A stretch of 64,000 nucleotides of DNA, from positions 124,001-188,000 of the forward strand of contig CAJNOJ010000104.1 in NCBI GenBank assembly GCA_905250025.1, written 5' to 3'. The stretch is from Adineta ricciae (taxonomy: Eukaryota; Rotifera; Eurotatoria; Adinetida; Adinetidae). Position numbers and translations under genes: made by a program. Positions 36,606 to 48,001 of the stretch are shown piece after piece; position 1 is the stretch's first letter, and each line of letters starts with the position of its first letter. The notes below the pieces were generated by a model. The model did no database searches. It had not been told where the DNA came from and worked only from the letters and a program-made list of their open reading frames with translations.

Positions 36606-37651
36606 TTAGTCAGCAATAGCAGTCTTCTTTTTCTCTGCTTTCTTCCGAATTGGTTCATGATGATCGGTAAAATAGTAATAGTTTCCTTCGGAAGCTTTGT
36701 TTCCCAAACAAAATTTCAATCTCAAACGCCAGCCACCTTGGGGCCACGATATCCCATGTAAAGTCAAGGTATCTAGATTAGCTGAAATCTTTTCGTGTGG
36801 CTGAAGAATAGTAGGTTCGACATCGTGTGCGTGTCCATGTGCTGGAAAGAAATGATTCCCGGAATCGGTAATGACAAAGATACTTTCTTCCCAAAGGATT
36901 TTTTTCGAGCGACTGTCACGTAATAGTGCAGGAACTTCTACAGGTTGGTTATTATTGTTGCTTACGGTTAATTTAAATACACCTTGAAATAAATCGAGGA
37001 AAATTTTAGTGAAAAATAAGACAAATGTTTCTTTGACATACCATCACCATCAGGATTTTGATATTGTTTTGTATGAGTAGATTTGACTGGCTCGCATGAA
37101 AGTGAAATATCATCTGTGGTGCTGAGTAGTGGTCGACCAGATTTTGAGCATTTTTCAATAGTAGCAAAGCGTTCATTATTGTACCATTCAACATGTTTTG
37201 CATGAGAATATTGCCACGGACTCTCTAATTGTCCACTTGAATCTCTATACCATCCCAATGGTAATTTAGATAACTGAAGTAAGTATTCAATAGTATTGTT
37301 ATCTAATTCAACGAGTGCTTTCACTTGAGTTCCATCATTAGTACATGCAAGATAAGTCGAACCAGACAGTGGTTCTCGAACTTCTTCTTCGCCTCCTATT
37401 GCGTCTAATCCATCAACATTTTGAATAATTCGTAGTAGGCAACTTCCTGTACGGCCACGCTGTTGATAATCGAACTCTGTCCCTACAATAGATCCGCGCA
37501 ATGTTCGAATATTTTGAAATCGTAGTTTATAAGAATCTATTGGCGGTATTGAACGAGTGGATGAGTCCCGAAAAACATCAGAGATAGTGCCAATAAATGC
37601 AACAGGAGTCTTAGCCAGCCATTCGCCTGCGTGTTCTTTGCCGAATACCAT
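36606..37651 (-). CDS. Unrecognised protein, two exons
   Basis: Complement of join(36606..36982, 37042..37651), 987 nt, 328 aa, with a clean GT-AG intron of 59 nt. I do not recognise the family. Seen: no signal peptide, no membrane helix, an N-terminal beta-rich part (AFIGTISDVFRDS, RTGSCLLRII), STYLACTNDGTQV in the middle, and a second half with FPAHGHAHDVEP and WPQGGWRLRLKF. The C-terminal tail is Lys-rich (KKAEKKKTAI). The His-rich patch could bind metal; that is speculation. It is intact and well spliced, so it is a real gene. Head-to-tail with the Kunitz gene and convergent with FAM151. Confidence 0.7.
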
Positions 37652-38046
37652 TACTATGCTGCAAGGAGAGCACGATTCAGAGACGGGTATTTATATGGGT
37701 CTATGAATCAGAGGAGAAAAATGTTTCTTTTTGTCAAAGTTAATATGAAACCGAAAATATTCGAACTATGGTTATAATACAAACGACATTCCTGATTCTG
37801 TCGTATCAATATAGAAATACATAAATATGAATCATTCAGTAACAATTTTAGAGGTATAGTATAAGTAATAAATGGCCGACAAAGTAATTTCTTTTCAATT
37901 TCTCTATACTTATATCACAATTACTGATGATATTAAAAACGCATTTCGAGATTATTCATACAGTAAATTTATTATTCATCAATATGAAATTTGCTATTAC
38001 TGATCTATCTCTTCAGTAATCTCTATACCTAAAGAAATACAATTTC

Positions 38047-38492
38047 TCAAATTTGACATGTTTTTTCACAAGCAGCAATGGATCGAAAATTATTTTTATT
38101 CCCACGACAACCAGTGTATATGAAAGGTCGACATTTACAGGCTATTGAATTGTAGTAAAACCGTAGTTTGGATTGTCGACACAAACCAACGTTTTTCGGT
38201 AATTTACACAATGCAGCTTTCATTGATAGAAACAAGATTATGCATACGAAATAACAAGCGAATATTTCACTTACAGTTTGATTTCGTTTTCGATGGTTTC
38301 AATAGGTACTTCTTCACCATTGAGTGATCTCTTGGTGTGCCCATAGGTACAAGTTTGTAACTGTATTTACGTGGTTGATACATGTCTGAATATGAAAAAG
38401 CAATTAAGTTAGAGTTCAAAAATTCAGATACTCTCTGTACCAAACAGAGCGCATAGCACTAATGATATAAATATCATTCGGTAAGTCATCAT
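38047..38492 (-). CDS. Secreted single Kunitz-domain protein
   Basis: Three exons: complement of join(38047..38216, 38275..38385, 38441..38492), 333 nt, 110 aa. Exon 1 is a signal peptide (RMIFISLVLCALFG). Exon 2 is a basic propeptide-like linker. Exon 3 holds one Kunitz/BPTI domain with the six-cysteine pattern (ALCKLP, GLCRQSKLRFYYN, CKCRPFIYTGC, NKNNF, CEKTC). Family role: inhibition of trypsin-like serine proteases. The P1 position after the second Cys is Arg (CRQ), typical for trypsin inhibitors. The fold also occurs in non-inhibitory secreted proteins, so activity is not certain. Confidence 0.88.
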
Positions 38493-39887
38493 GATGATAT
38501 GTGTCGTCGTTGATGATTATCGTGTATTTGTGGAGGTTTTCAGAATACAATTTAGTTAGCGCCTACCGGGAGATCATGTGTTATCACTTGTTTTCTCGCT
38601 AATACGATGTTGATGTTTACCAACTTCACAATGAGATAGATTGTGGTAATAATAACGCCGATAGCGTGATGGTACCGGTGAGTGTGTTGTCTTCTCTACC
38701 ATCTGCACTATCAAGATAGTTTCAGTGATTTGGCTGATCTAATATCAGAGTCACTTTCTGTAACGAACTTGAGAAGAGAAGTATCTTTGGCATAATGATA
38801 CACATTTTTATAGATCACAGAAAACAGTAAAATATCTCATCACAGTTATTGTATACTCAACTTGATGATGAAAACATATTGTTTTCTTTCGTTGATCAAT
38901 ATGGATAATAGAAATTCCATTAATTTACACTTTCCTCATGTTCGAATCGCTTGAAGATTTTTCTCGTATGTAATATAGCTTCGGGAAGCTTCGAGTTACG
39001 GCAGCAAGATTGTCAAGTACATGTAAAAACAATTATGAACGAACTTGTATAGTTATTAAAGAAGCAGTAAAACGTCAACTTAAATTATTCGAACCATCTA
39101 GGTCTACTAAACGCCACAATTTCAGTCGGAACACTCTTCTCTTACGAGTCGCTTGCTGCATCGTTCGTCATGACTATTGGTCAGTGATACGAAAACGCGC
39201 ATTCATCTCAGTAGACAAACAACTATCAGATGAAGATTAACCATAACTGAACCTCAGTAGAAGAACAAAATAATGCACAAAAAAAGTGAATAAGCAGGAC
39301 ACTGATATGCTCTCAAGATATCAAATTGAAGAAAATATCATCTTAAACATCAGATATCGAGCAATAGGGTTGGTGTTGGCATTCACCATCGCAGCGTTGG
39401 TCAGGGTGCTCTTCACGATATTTGCATCGATTAGAAAGTATATGTGACAATTGAATAGTTTTAAAGTAGCTGAGATTTTTCTATATGTGTAAAATGAAAT
39501 TACTTTGTGGAATAACGAAGTATCCAATTCAAGTTTACTCTTCATTTGTTGAATCAGCCGGTTACTTAATTCGTTAATCAAACTATAATGGTACCTTTTC
39601 TAAACGTGGTCCGTTTGGCTATTCAATCTTGACTTCTTTCAATCACTATATTTGAAGCGAGTTTCAATATCATTATATGTATATCCCGCATTCTCTTACA
39701 CAGAATACTTTTTGTGTTAGAAGTTGAATATAATCCTAGAAAAGCAATGGATAAGATAGTTTTATTCACCCAGCTTAGTAACCAATCATCATTTCAAATT
39801 CTAGTCTCTCTTGGAATAGAAAAACACACAATAATAAAAAATCAGAGGAAAATAAAATGAAAGGTTCTTTTAATCATTTGTTTTTGT
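38493..39887. other. 1.4-kb interval without a supported gene
   Basis: Open frames at 39010-39240 (plus) and 39321-39581 (minus) have no family signal, introns or neighbours that support them. The interval contains the Kunitz promoter and the 3' side of the epoxide hydrolase. Confidence 0.45.
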
Positions 39888-41265
39888 TTATTTTGATGTT
39901 GACTTCTCATTAAGAAAGGCTTCCATATATCGGTTAACTTCATCGGGCTCGTCTTGTTGTACCCAGTGCGATGCATTTCGAATTTTCTTCAATTGAACAT
40001 CTGAACAATACTTGATACTACCATCAGCAAGTTCTTCACCTAGTGCTCCATCTTGACAACCCCATATGATTAGCACTGGCATAGTAACTGGTTTTGATAA
40101 TTCAGCTTTTTGATTTCGAAATAAAGCACGATAATAATTGATTGCTGCCCGCGGTGTTCCTATATGCAAAACAAATAGTGAACAAAAACGACTGAATGTA
40201 ATAATGAACCTTTTTGAGCAAATGTATATTTGAATACTTCCAGATCCTCAGAATTTATATTGCCTTTATTGATTAAGCCCATTGGTTTCGTGTAAAATAC
40301 TCCATTGAAAATATTCATATCGTTCGCTTGAAAGAACAATTCAGGAATGAATGGTGTTTGATAGAAAAAAATGTACCTAAAATGAAGTATATGTTGTTAA
40401 AAAACTATCGATTAATCGACCATTGTACAAACCATGATTTACGAAGTTGTGCAAGCGATAGATTTGCTTGATAAGCAGCTGGATGCGGCACATTCAGTAT
40501 GATCAATTTGTCAACCACAGCCGGATAACTGATACATAACAGGTAAAATAGAAAAACAAATTCAAGAATATATAAACGTACAGCATGGCAACTGTCCATG
40601 AAACGATCGCACCCCAATCATGACCAACCAAAACACATGATTGGTGGCCTAAAACTAGAAATTTTTCAAGAGGATAATTATTTCTCAATCTAACCAAGTT
40701 GTTCAACGACATCGGCGACATCGCGAGCTAATAATTCCACTTTATAGTCTCCAATACTTGAGGGTTTCGAACTAAGACCGTATCCACGTTGATCAATAGC
40801 AACAACTCTTTCAAAAACAAAAAAAAAAGTAATGATGGAATGTCTGAGCGTCATGAAATCAAACCGATAATTTTTTGAGAAATATTTCATTTGATATCGC
40901 CATGCATACCAACATTCAGGGAATCCATGAACAAATAACATTAATGGTTGATCAGATGTACCTTTCGAAACATAATGAAGTGTCACATTCGACGACTAGA
41001 ATAATCTCCGTATGTACATGTACTGGCTAATTTGAAGAAGAATAGAATAGCTCACTTTTAATTTCAACATTTTATGTTCCCCATAAATTGGATCAAGTGC
41101 TACTTGTGGTGGTGTTGGTCGTTCAACTCTTCGGAAGAATTTCTCGCGGCCACTTCGAAGAAGATGAAGCAAAGTAAAGACGGTTCCTAAAGTTCCATAA
41201 AACAATGCAAGAACAATTTGTCCAACTGCTAGTAATATCTTCACATAGGCTGGTGCTGGTGCCAT
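39888..41265 (-). CDS. EPHX4: Membrane-anchored alpha/beta-hydrolase, epoxide hydrolase (EPHX4-like)
   Basis: Seven exons: complement of join(39888..40159, 40210..40376, 40433..40528, 40582..40648, 40695..40807, 40865..40995, 41056..41265), 1056 nt, 351 aa (human EPHX4 has 362). An N-terminal TM anchor (ILLAVGQIVLALFYGTLG) is followed by the HGFP oxyanion motif (FVHGFPECWYAWRYQ), RGYGLSSKP, the nucleophile elbow VGHDWGAIVSW (Asp nucleophile), the acid-containing IIWGCQDGALG and the catalytic His in ASHWVQQDEP. All catalytic elements are intact. Likely an ER-anchored hydrolase acting on epoxy-lipids; substrate unknown. Head-to-head with ILF2. Confidence 0.9.
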
Positions 41266-41616
41266 CTTAGTATTAATCTAAAATAAATGATAGATACCTA
41301 CTTCATGAACTTTGCACTTCAAGAATGATTAAAACAATAAAAATATTCTTCGTAGTCATAAATAGGTTAAAGATCGCATAAAACTATCTAAATAAATATA
41401 CACAGTGTTGTTGTAAGGCAAGACACAAGCACGCGGAGGTATGTTTAAAATATTTCAATATATGGGCTTTAAACGACATCTTTCGGTAACCATCATGACG
41501 ATTTTATTCTATCAACGTGTGGTTCGCTCGCAGTAGAACGAAGAAAAAGTGGGTATACACACAAATAGATACAAAAATCAAATTGAGCTTACTATTCATC
41601 TGAAAAAATAATCGAA
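41266..41616. promoter_or_regulatory. Bidirectional promoter gap, EPHX4-like and ILF2
   Basis: 351 bp between divergent start codons, AT-rich, no ORF. Confidence 0.45.
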
Positions 41617-43203
41617 ATGCGTCGTAGTCGACCGCGTTTTCCGCCTTGGCGACAGAATCGACCTCCATATCAACAATCATATCGGTAGATCAACAGTTCG
41701 TTCATTTCAAAACTGAATTTTTCTTTATTTTAGCCCTTCATCTGCCTCACAATCACAGCAGCAATTTCAACAAAGACAATTACATGATGTTTTTGACTTT
41801 GTCAATGTATGTTCTGCCATTCGATCCGCACTTCTATCTAATCGATTCGATTTTTCTTAGTTACCCGAGGCATTTCCTTCGATAAAACAAGCCATCGAAG
41901 ATCCAACACTGACACCAGTATGCTCTTTGATTGATTGTTGGAAATCACGTGTCAACTTTCATTTAGAGTATTATGGAACGAAATCAACAAGTCACTCCAG
42001 CACCCGCTGATTTGTTTACACTAATGAATTTCGCATCACGTATTCGACAAAAGATTGATACACTGGTTCTTGCACCAAATTCATTCACTGCTTGCGTATG
42101 TTCATTCATAAATCAATTTTCAACTATATCACTGTTCACTTCCTTTTTTTTGCTCTAGCAAGTTAATGAAGTTCGTGAAGTTGGCTCATACAAACATAAC
42201 ACAATTATCAAACCACCTGTCGGCTCACAAATTCCTCTATCATATGATTTAGTTGTTGTTTTGAAAACATTACCCACAAGTATATTTTTGCTGAGTAAAA
42301 TTCAGATCATTTTATTCTTTTTTCGATCCAGGAGAAGCAGTAGATCAATTAGGTAATCGCATAAAACAAGATCTTCTCAGTGAAAATCAACCAAACGAAG
42401 CAGAAGGTAACTTTTCATTATCGTACAATAACGATGACTGTATTTAGTATTCTTTGTGTATAGTACTCTCGGTATGCAGCACAGATTATGGCCTTTCGAT
42501 TGAAAATGGACAAATGGCAGTACATATCTTAGTGACAACTATACCAATGAACTTGAATTCTCTTGACCCATCTATTCATTTGAGTCGGCAAATCTGCAAA
42601 CGTAATCTGAACGCAATAAAACATGCGAAATGGGTTGATGAAGCTTGTAGTCACCCGTCAACTAAACTTCTTGTACGTTTATTAAAAGACTTACGACAAC
42701 GATTCAACGGTCTTGAACCTCTTAATACCTGGCTAATTAACTTACTTGCACATCATTGTGTAACAAATAATAATAATTCTTCAGAACAATTACCACCAAG
42801 TTATGCATTAAAGTATTTCGTATTGACAGTGTTTGCACAATGTTATTGATTCCTTTTTAGACGAGCATTGCAGTTATTATCAAGTGGACTGTTTTTACCA
42901 GGCTCTAGTGGTTTATATGATCCGTTTAATGATTCACACACCAATTCTCGATCGCAGCCAATCATGACGCTAGAAGAACAAGATCGCCTATGTTCAACAA
43001 GTCAGACATTACTACGCGCACTTGCAATACACCCAAGATATGTTCTCGGTCTTGAAGATGGTCCTGATATATTTGCTGGACCGTGTCAACTGAATGGCAT
43101 CGCGTTCGTACCTAACGAACCTGTTATTAGTAAAGATGAATCCAACAGTCACATGAGTAGTGACACTCAGCAACAAGCTACTTGCGTCGAAGTCAATAGC
43201 TGA
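41617..43203 (+). CDS. ILF2: Interleukin enhancer-binding factor 2 (NF45), DZF domain
   Basis: Eight exons: 41617..41684, 41734..41806, 41861..41917, 41967..42095, 42159..42279, 42332..42406, 42464..42812, 42861..43203, 1215 nt, 404 aa (human 390). An Arg/Gln-rich RGG-like start (MRRSRPRFPPW) precedes the DZF domain: VREVGSYKHNTIIKPP, DLVVVLKTLPT, HAKWVDEACSHPSTK, then PLNTWLINLL and SGLFLPGSSGLYDP. This is the pseudo-nucleotidyltransferase fold that dimerises with ILF3/NF90 to bind double-stranded RNA. The C-terminus is polar and acidic. It is followed on the same strand by CFAP300 after 124 bp. Confidence 0.94.
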
Positions 43204-43311
43204 TGCTTTGCTTCGAGTTGATCAATAAAGTCTAGATTTGTTCGTTTCCTATCAATCTCGCTTTTCATTGGGAATTCATTTGTGATATTTTGTTGTTCAG
43301 TTTCTTCTGAT

Positions 43312-43321
43312 CATGTTTCAG
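43312..43321 (+). other. Putative trans-splice acceptor before CFAP300
   Basis: CATGTTTCAG after a T/C-rich tract ends 6 nt before the CFAP300 ATG, with the ILF2 stop 118 bp upstream. The very short leader favours spliced-leader addition over a normal promoter. Confidence 0.45.
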
Positions 43322-43327
43322 ATTCCG

Positions 43328-44466
43328 ATGAGTGAGAACGAGAATGTCATTTCTTCGTCTATTGGGGAATATCGGTTTCAGCCAATAGACAAGCAATTCG
43401 AAAGCATCGATGGGAAACAGAATCGAGATCTTTGGGTAAAATGGTGAGCTGGAATTTTTTGTTTAATTTGATATGATCAATATGAAATTTTGCAGGGGCA
43501 TGCGTGGCAAAATTCGAGCGAATATGTACATATTTGATCAACCATTCCAAGAATACAATGTTCGAAAATTCATCTTCGTAAATTATATTTGATATGATAT
43601 TTCAGTTATATTGTTTGAAAATCATTTTAGGATTTCTTCCAAGATCCAAATGTTCTCAATACACTAAAAATGTTTAGCAAAGCAGGCGAATGGCAAATAC
43701 TCAATCAATCAGTTCATGATGTTCGAATTGAACAATTACAAACGAACGTCCTCTCTTTGGAGTTCTTCGATCGATTATTTAATAATCAAATCGTACGTGA
43801 ACAGAGCGGACATATCAAGAAATGTATTGAAGAATATAAAGATGAGTTTATTGTTGATGACGAACTTCGAAAAGTTAGAAGAAAACCTGAATTCGTTTAT
43901 GTATTCATTCGTTGATCTTCTGTTCTTAGGCTTTGCTTATGGACGAATTTGAAACATATGATATATTTTCTGATAATGATCGTAAAGAATTCATATTTCA
44001 GTACGAATATATAGAAACCATCTATCAAATACGTGTTGTTGTTCTTTTAATTGTAGTTTATTCAAACATTTTTGTCTTGGCGGGCAAGTTTGCCGTAAGT
44101 AAAACGAATGAAATCAGATGTAATCGTACGCTTTGCACTTTAGAATACGAAGATGCAGTTCAACCTTATCTCGATGTCACGAAATCTGTTTACAAAGATC
44201 TCATTAGTGTTCAGAAGGATGCTGAAACTCAAACAATTCACGTTGTTTCACCTGTATTTAAAATTGAAGCATTAGTAAATACTTTCCTGTCATACATACA
44301 TCAGCAAATTTCCTTTTTCTTCTAATTTCAGAATGACAAGGGAAAAAAGTTCTATCCGTCACGTACAGCTTTCGAACAAGATTTTGCTTATATGATCATT
44401 GATCCAATCAAGCGACATGTTATTATTTTATCGAATTTCTACGAAGGACCGTCATTTTTCGAATAG
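43328..44466 (+). CDS. CFAP300: Cilia- and flagella-associated protein 300 (C11orf70)
   Basis: Seven exons: 43328..43443, 43496..43577, 43631..43873, 43930..44000, 44057..44094, 44144..44274, 44332..44466, 816 nt, 271 aa (human 267). Recognised by KWGMRGKIRANMYIFDQ near the N-terminus, FKHFCLGGQVCQYEDAV in the middle (built across a 38-nt exon) and DPIKRHVIILSNFY near the end. Family role: cytoplasmic factor for assembly and transport of axonemal dynein arms; human defects cause primary ciliary dyskinesia. A rotifer relies on motile cilia, so conservation is expected. Tail-to-tail with JMJD4, only 50 bp between stops. Confidence 0.9.
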
Positions 44467-44516
44467 GCAAAAAAAATGAACAATTAGTCGTCTTTTTTTC
44501 CGTCCATACACATGTT

Positions 44517-45638
44517 TTACTGATTTTGTTTTTCAATACACGAATGAATCTGTTGAAGTAATTTTTTTGGTCGTTGAGGCAATGTATCAAAATCGCATGA
44601 AGATAAAAATTGGGTACTTTGTAACATTGTTCGTACCAAACGTTCAATTATCCAGAGATCAAATTTTGCATGTTTTGATCTCTGATCTTCTTCCAGTCGT
44701 TTTTGAGCAATTGTGTGTAAAAGTTTATAAAGCGAAATAAAATTCATACCTTCGTTAGCTTGAAGTATCAACTGACAATGTTCGTACCATGTATCACTCA
44801 TGATTGCACGACAATCTTCAATTCGTTGTTCAATGTCACCCAGCGTAGAGCACAAATGTTTCCAGATACGAAATATGTTAAAAGCATTGAACCAATTGTG
44901 ATTAATTGATATTGTATGACCGATATTCGTGACGTCGTGATACCATTCAGATGGTACGAATAGAATCTCACCAGGTTCCTGAATAAATTCGATGGAATAA
45001 GGTTTACTGAATCGCCATCGTTTTTGCCCACAGATATTTGCTGACCAGGAATATGTTCCAAGAACGTCCATGTGTAAAGGTGTATTTGTGCCATCACCAC
45101 CCATGTAAACGAAACGAAAATCATCTTCGTTATTTACTAAACATTTTTCATTCAACCAATCGGATTGAAAATAAACGGGAATCGAGTAAAATAATGGTTT
45201 TGTTTCATCGGACATTTTCTGCAAAAGCCAATCTTTACAGTAGTATTCTGCAGCGGTAGTCGTATCACGCCAAAGTTGTACGAATTCATCGAAACGCATT
45301 GTTGATTTATTTTCATCGGAACCGTATTCGGTTAAATTCGATGCACATTTTGTTACGGGTACGATCATGGATCCGTACAGTTGTACGAGACGATCGAAAT
45401 TCGGCCTTGTTCGGTCTTCAGTTAGCCATTCGGTAAGACATGGCCAGTCGTTCATAAGACCACACTTTGCCGTGAAAAGTGCTGGTCGATTCTTTAAAAA
45501 ACATTCTCGAATGAATGTTTCGTAGCTCGGCGGTTGATCGTATCGAACGAGACCATCTCCACTCTCAGCTCGACTGTGATTCCAATCGTTGGACATAAGT
45601 TCATCGTATATATCAAACTGATTATCATTATTATTCAT
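44517..45638 (-). CDS. JMJD4: JmjC-domain oxygenase JMJD4
   Basis: Intronless, 373 aa. The JmjC core is intact: the HxD motif in TPLHMDVLGTYSWS and the distal His in PSEWYHDVTNIGH, with Asn nearby in INHNW. N-terminal YDQPPSYETFIRE and RPALFT resemble JMJD4/JMJD6-type hydroxylases. Family role: Fe(II)/2-oxoglutarate-dependent lysyl hydroxylation of eRF1 in vertebrates. The C-terminal 120 residues are helical. Intronless, unlike most neighbours of this size, so it may be a retrocopy or a lineage that lost its introns. Confidence 0.88.
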   Translation of the reverse strand: MNNNDNQFDIYDELMSNDWNHSRAESGDGLVRYDQPPSYETFIRECFLKNRPALFTAKCGLMNDWPCLTEWLTEDRTRPNFDRLVQLYGSMIVPVTKCASNLTEYGSDENKSTMRFDEFVQLWRDTTTAAEYYCKDWLLQKMSDETKPLFYSIPVYFQSDWLNEKCLVNNEDDFRFVYMGGDGTNTPLHMDVLGTYSWSANICGQKRWRFSKPYSIEFIQEPGEILFVPSEWYHDVTNIGHTISINHNWFNAFNIFRIWKHLCSTLGDIEQRIEDCRAIMSDTWYEHCQLILQANEGMNFISLYKLLHTIAQKRLEEDQRSKHAKFDLWIIERLVRTMLQSTQFLSSCDFDTLPQRPKKLLQQIHSCIEKQNQ

Positions 45639-45771
45639 CTTGCAACAAAAACTGATTGCACATTGTCAATATCAAGTATTAAAGAACAAGAAGGCACACA
45701 CGACAAGAAGAAGAATGTATATGTAGAAATATTACAGAAAGAAATATAAACAATGAGATTCAAATTGACAT

Positions 45772-47764
45772 TCATTCACTATCATCCCAACGAGATGATT
45801 CATCATCATTTTCAGATTCTGATTGAGGACGTATTTTATCACGGCGATATTTTGCAGCTTGTTCCATGATAGCCATAACGTTCAAGGAAGTTGTTTTCGT
45901 TGTCACAGCTGCTTTCTTTTCCTCTTCTTTCTTGCGATTATTCAATTGGATACCTAGATCAAACATTGAATTCGTTTTTCCTGAAAAAAAGCCCATTGAT
46001 CGAATTACCTTTTTTGATTTCATCCAAAAGATCGGAATGAAGATCACGCATGATATAAGGACGTTGATCCTGAATCGAGGTTTCTGATGTCATGGACACA
46101 TCGTCTCGATGCAATGACGAATGGTTTTGATGATTATTTGAGCCATTGTTGAGTCTGGCTGACGTATCTGTCGTTGAAGGGCGCATAACAAGTGATTGTA
46201 TTGCGGAATTTGGAAGAGGTGGTGCTGGTGGTATATTCGATGGTAATGGAGGTGCAGGCGGAGGTGGGAGTGTGGGTGGTGGCGAAGGCGATTGTTCGAT
46301 AAAATCAGCAGGCGGTGGAGGCAAACTATCGATCTCAGAAATCGTTGCAAGTGTGACCATGCCCATGTTCTAGAGAAAGAGAGAGAGAAGAGCAATGATA
46401 ATCCAAAGGTTACTTTCACGAAAGAAAATGAAATTCATACCGATAGAGGAGGTGCAGGTGGTGGAATTGGTGGCGGCGGGGGAGGGGGTGGCGGGCTAGT
46501 GGATGGTCTGGTAATTGCCTGTCTCATCATTGAATGATGTGAAATGTGATTGGATGGTTCGAATTGTGATAGTAATGGTGGTGGAGGTGGTGGCATTGGA
46601 TTTTGCCAATTCATAGCCGATGAATGTGCGTTAAGTCGAGGTGATGGTTCGGTATTGTATCCATTTGGCATATGGGATGTAGATTCTGGAGTACTAGTAT
46701 TAAAATTCATCATCATAGATGGTTGTTCACGTATGGACGATGAGTTTGATAGAGTCGGACTGCCATATTGAGCTGAATCAGGATGATAATTTAGGTGATT
46801 GTTATTTGAATATTGCATGAGTTGACGAGGAGGGTTTGGCGGTGAATATATTTGCTGTTGATGGATGTGTGATCGAATAGTTCCGCGACCATTTTGATCA
46901 AATTCAGTTCGATGACGACCTAGTTCTTGCGGACTTCGATATTGTTGCTCTTCAGATGTTTGCCGAATTAGACGAGCTTGGGACGATGATGTGGGATTTG
47001 TTGCATAAATCGATTCTTGTTGATGTCCTTTCTATAGAAGAAAAAGCACACTAATCTATTTGAACATATGATGTTGAAAATAACTCTACCGGTGATCGAT
47101 TTCGTTCATGTTTGCCAGATCGATGATGATGGTTATTTTGCGGAAGTTGTATCATTGATTGCATCCATAGATTGAAAAAGAATGACGGATCTGTATAAAA
47201 TTTCGTGGAATCGCGACCATCATCACTATATAGACAAAGATTTTCTGTGCAAAATATGACACATAACATTAAAAACGAAACAAACCGATATGGATTCAAT
47301 AGATGCAGAGCTGGTGCTGGTTCAGCTTGTTCATAAAGCAATCGAAGCGACTGCGGCATCGTTGCTCGGTTTACTACTTGCTGATCGATACGAGTAACAC
47401 TAACGAATGGCTTTCGATTGTTCACATCTTGAATAGTCACTAAAATAAACAGCAATTCGAGTCGAATGAAGAAAATACTAAACAACACCGACGAACCTTC
47501 TTCTACATTAGAGTCCAGTTGTGTCACTTGCTGTTTAAGCCTTTCAATTCGACCATGTAGGGCTTCTGCACGTTGAAATATATGTCCAGCATCATTGATT
47601 AACTCTTCGAAAAGATCCTGTGCATGAGCACTTAACGAGCTTAATTGTCGAATAACATTTGCACACGTATGGTTAGCAACACATTCGAGTTCATTCTGAA
47701 TATCTTTTGGAATTTGTACCTGACTTAGATATATCGGTTCAACGGTCCTTTTGTTGAACGGCAT
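45772..47764 (-). CDS. WASF: WAVE/SCAR actin nucleation-promoting factor
   Basis: Six exons: complement of join(45772..45953, 46009..46369, 46441..47031, 47090..47225, 47286..47439, 47497..47764), 1692 nt, 563 aa. The WAVE homology domain starts MPFNKRTVEPIYL and contains NVIRQLSSLSAHAQDLFEEL and KFYTDPSFFFNLWMQ. The middle is Gln/Asn/Ser-rich, followed by two polyproline blocks (SPPPPPPPPPIPPP) that would bind profilin. The C-terminal VCA region has a WH2 motif (LHSDLLDEIKKGIQL), a connector (AIMEQAAKYRRDK) and an acidic end with the conserved Trp (SSRWDDSE). Family role: activates Arp2/3 downstream of Rac in the WAVE complex. The ATG at 47764 fits the family start better than an in-frame ATG at 47773. 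Confidence 0.94.
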
Positions 47765-48001
47765 GTCATTCAAAAACTAGATAACTATAAACAAACAAAA
47801 AACAACAGAAACTTCTCTCACATAGAGAAGTCAACTCTTGCTGCTAATAGTTGACCGATGGGCAGAAAAGAGAAGAAAAAGAATGGCTATCTTCATTCTC
47901 TGCTTCTATTGGTCTCCCTCTGTGCTCTCTTCGCATATAACTGGTACACATCAAGCCAATCAAATTAGCAAAATGTTCGTTCTTGAAATTCATTTAGTAT
48001 A

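Noticed and set aside
39010-39240. 76-codon basic plus-strand ORF
   Set aside because: No homology recognised, no splice signals, isolated in an AT-rich gap.
42813-42860. Apparent stop codon inside ILF2 (frame reading into TAT TGA)
   Set aside because: A 48-nt GTATTT...TTTTTAG intron removes it and restores the expected sequence (YALK|RALQLL), so the gene is intact.
46146-46771. Gly-rich plus-strand ORFs opposite the WAVE gene
   Set aside because: They are the reverse complement of the polyproline-coding exons of WAVE.
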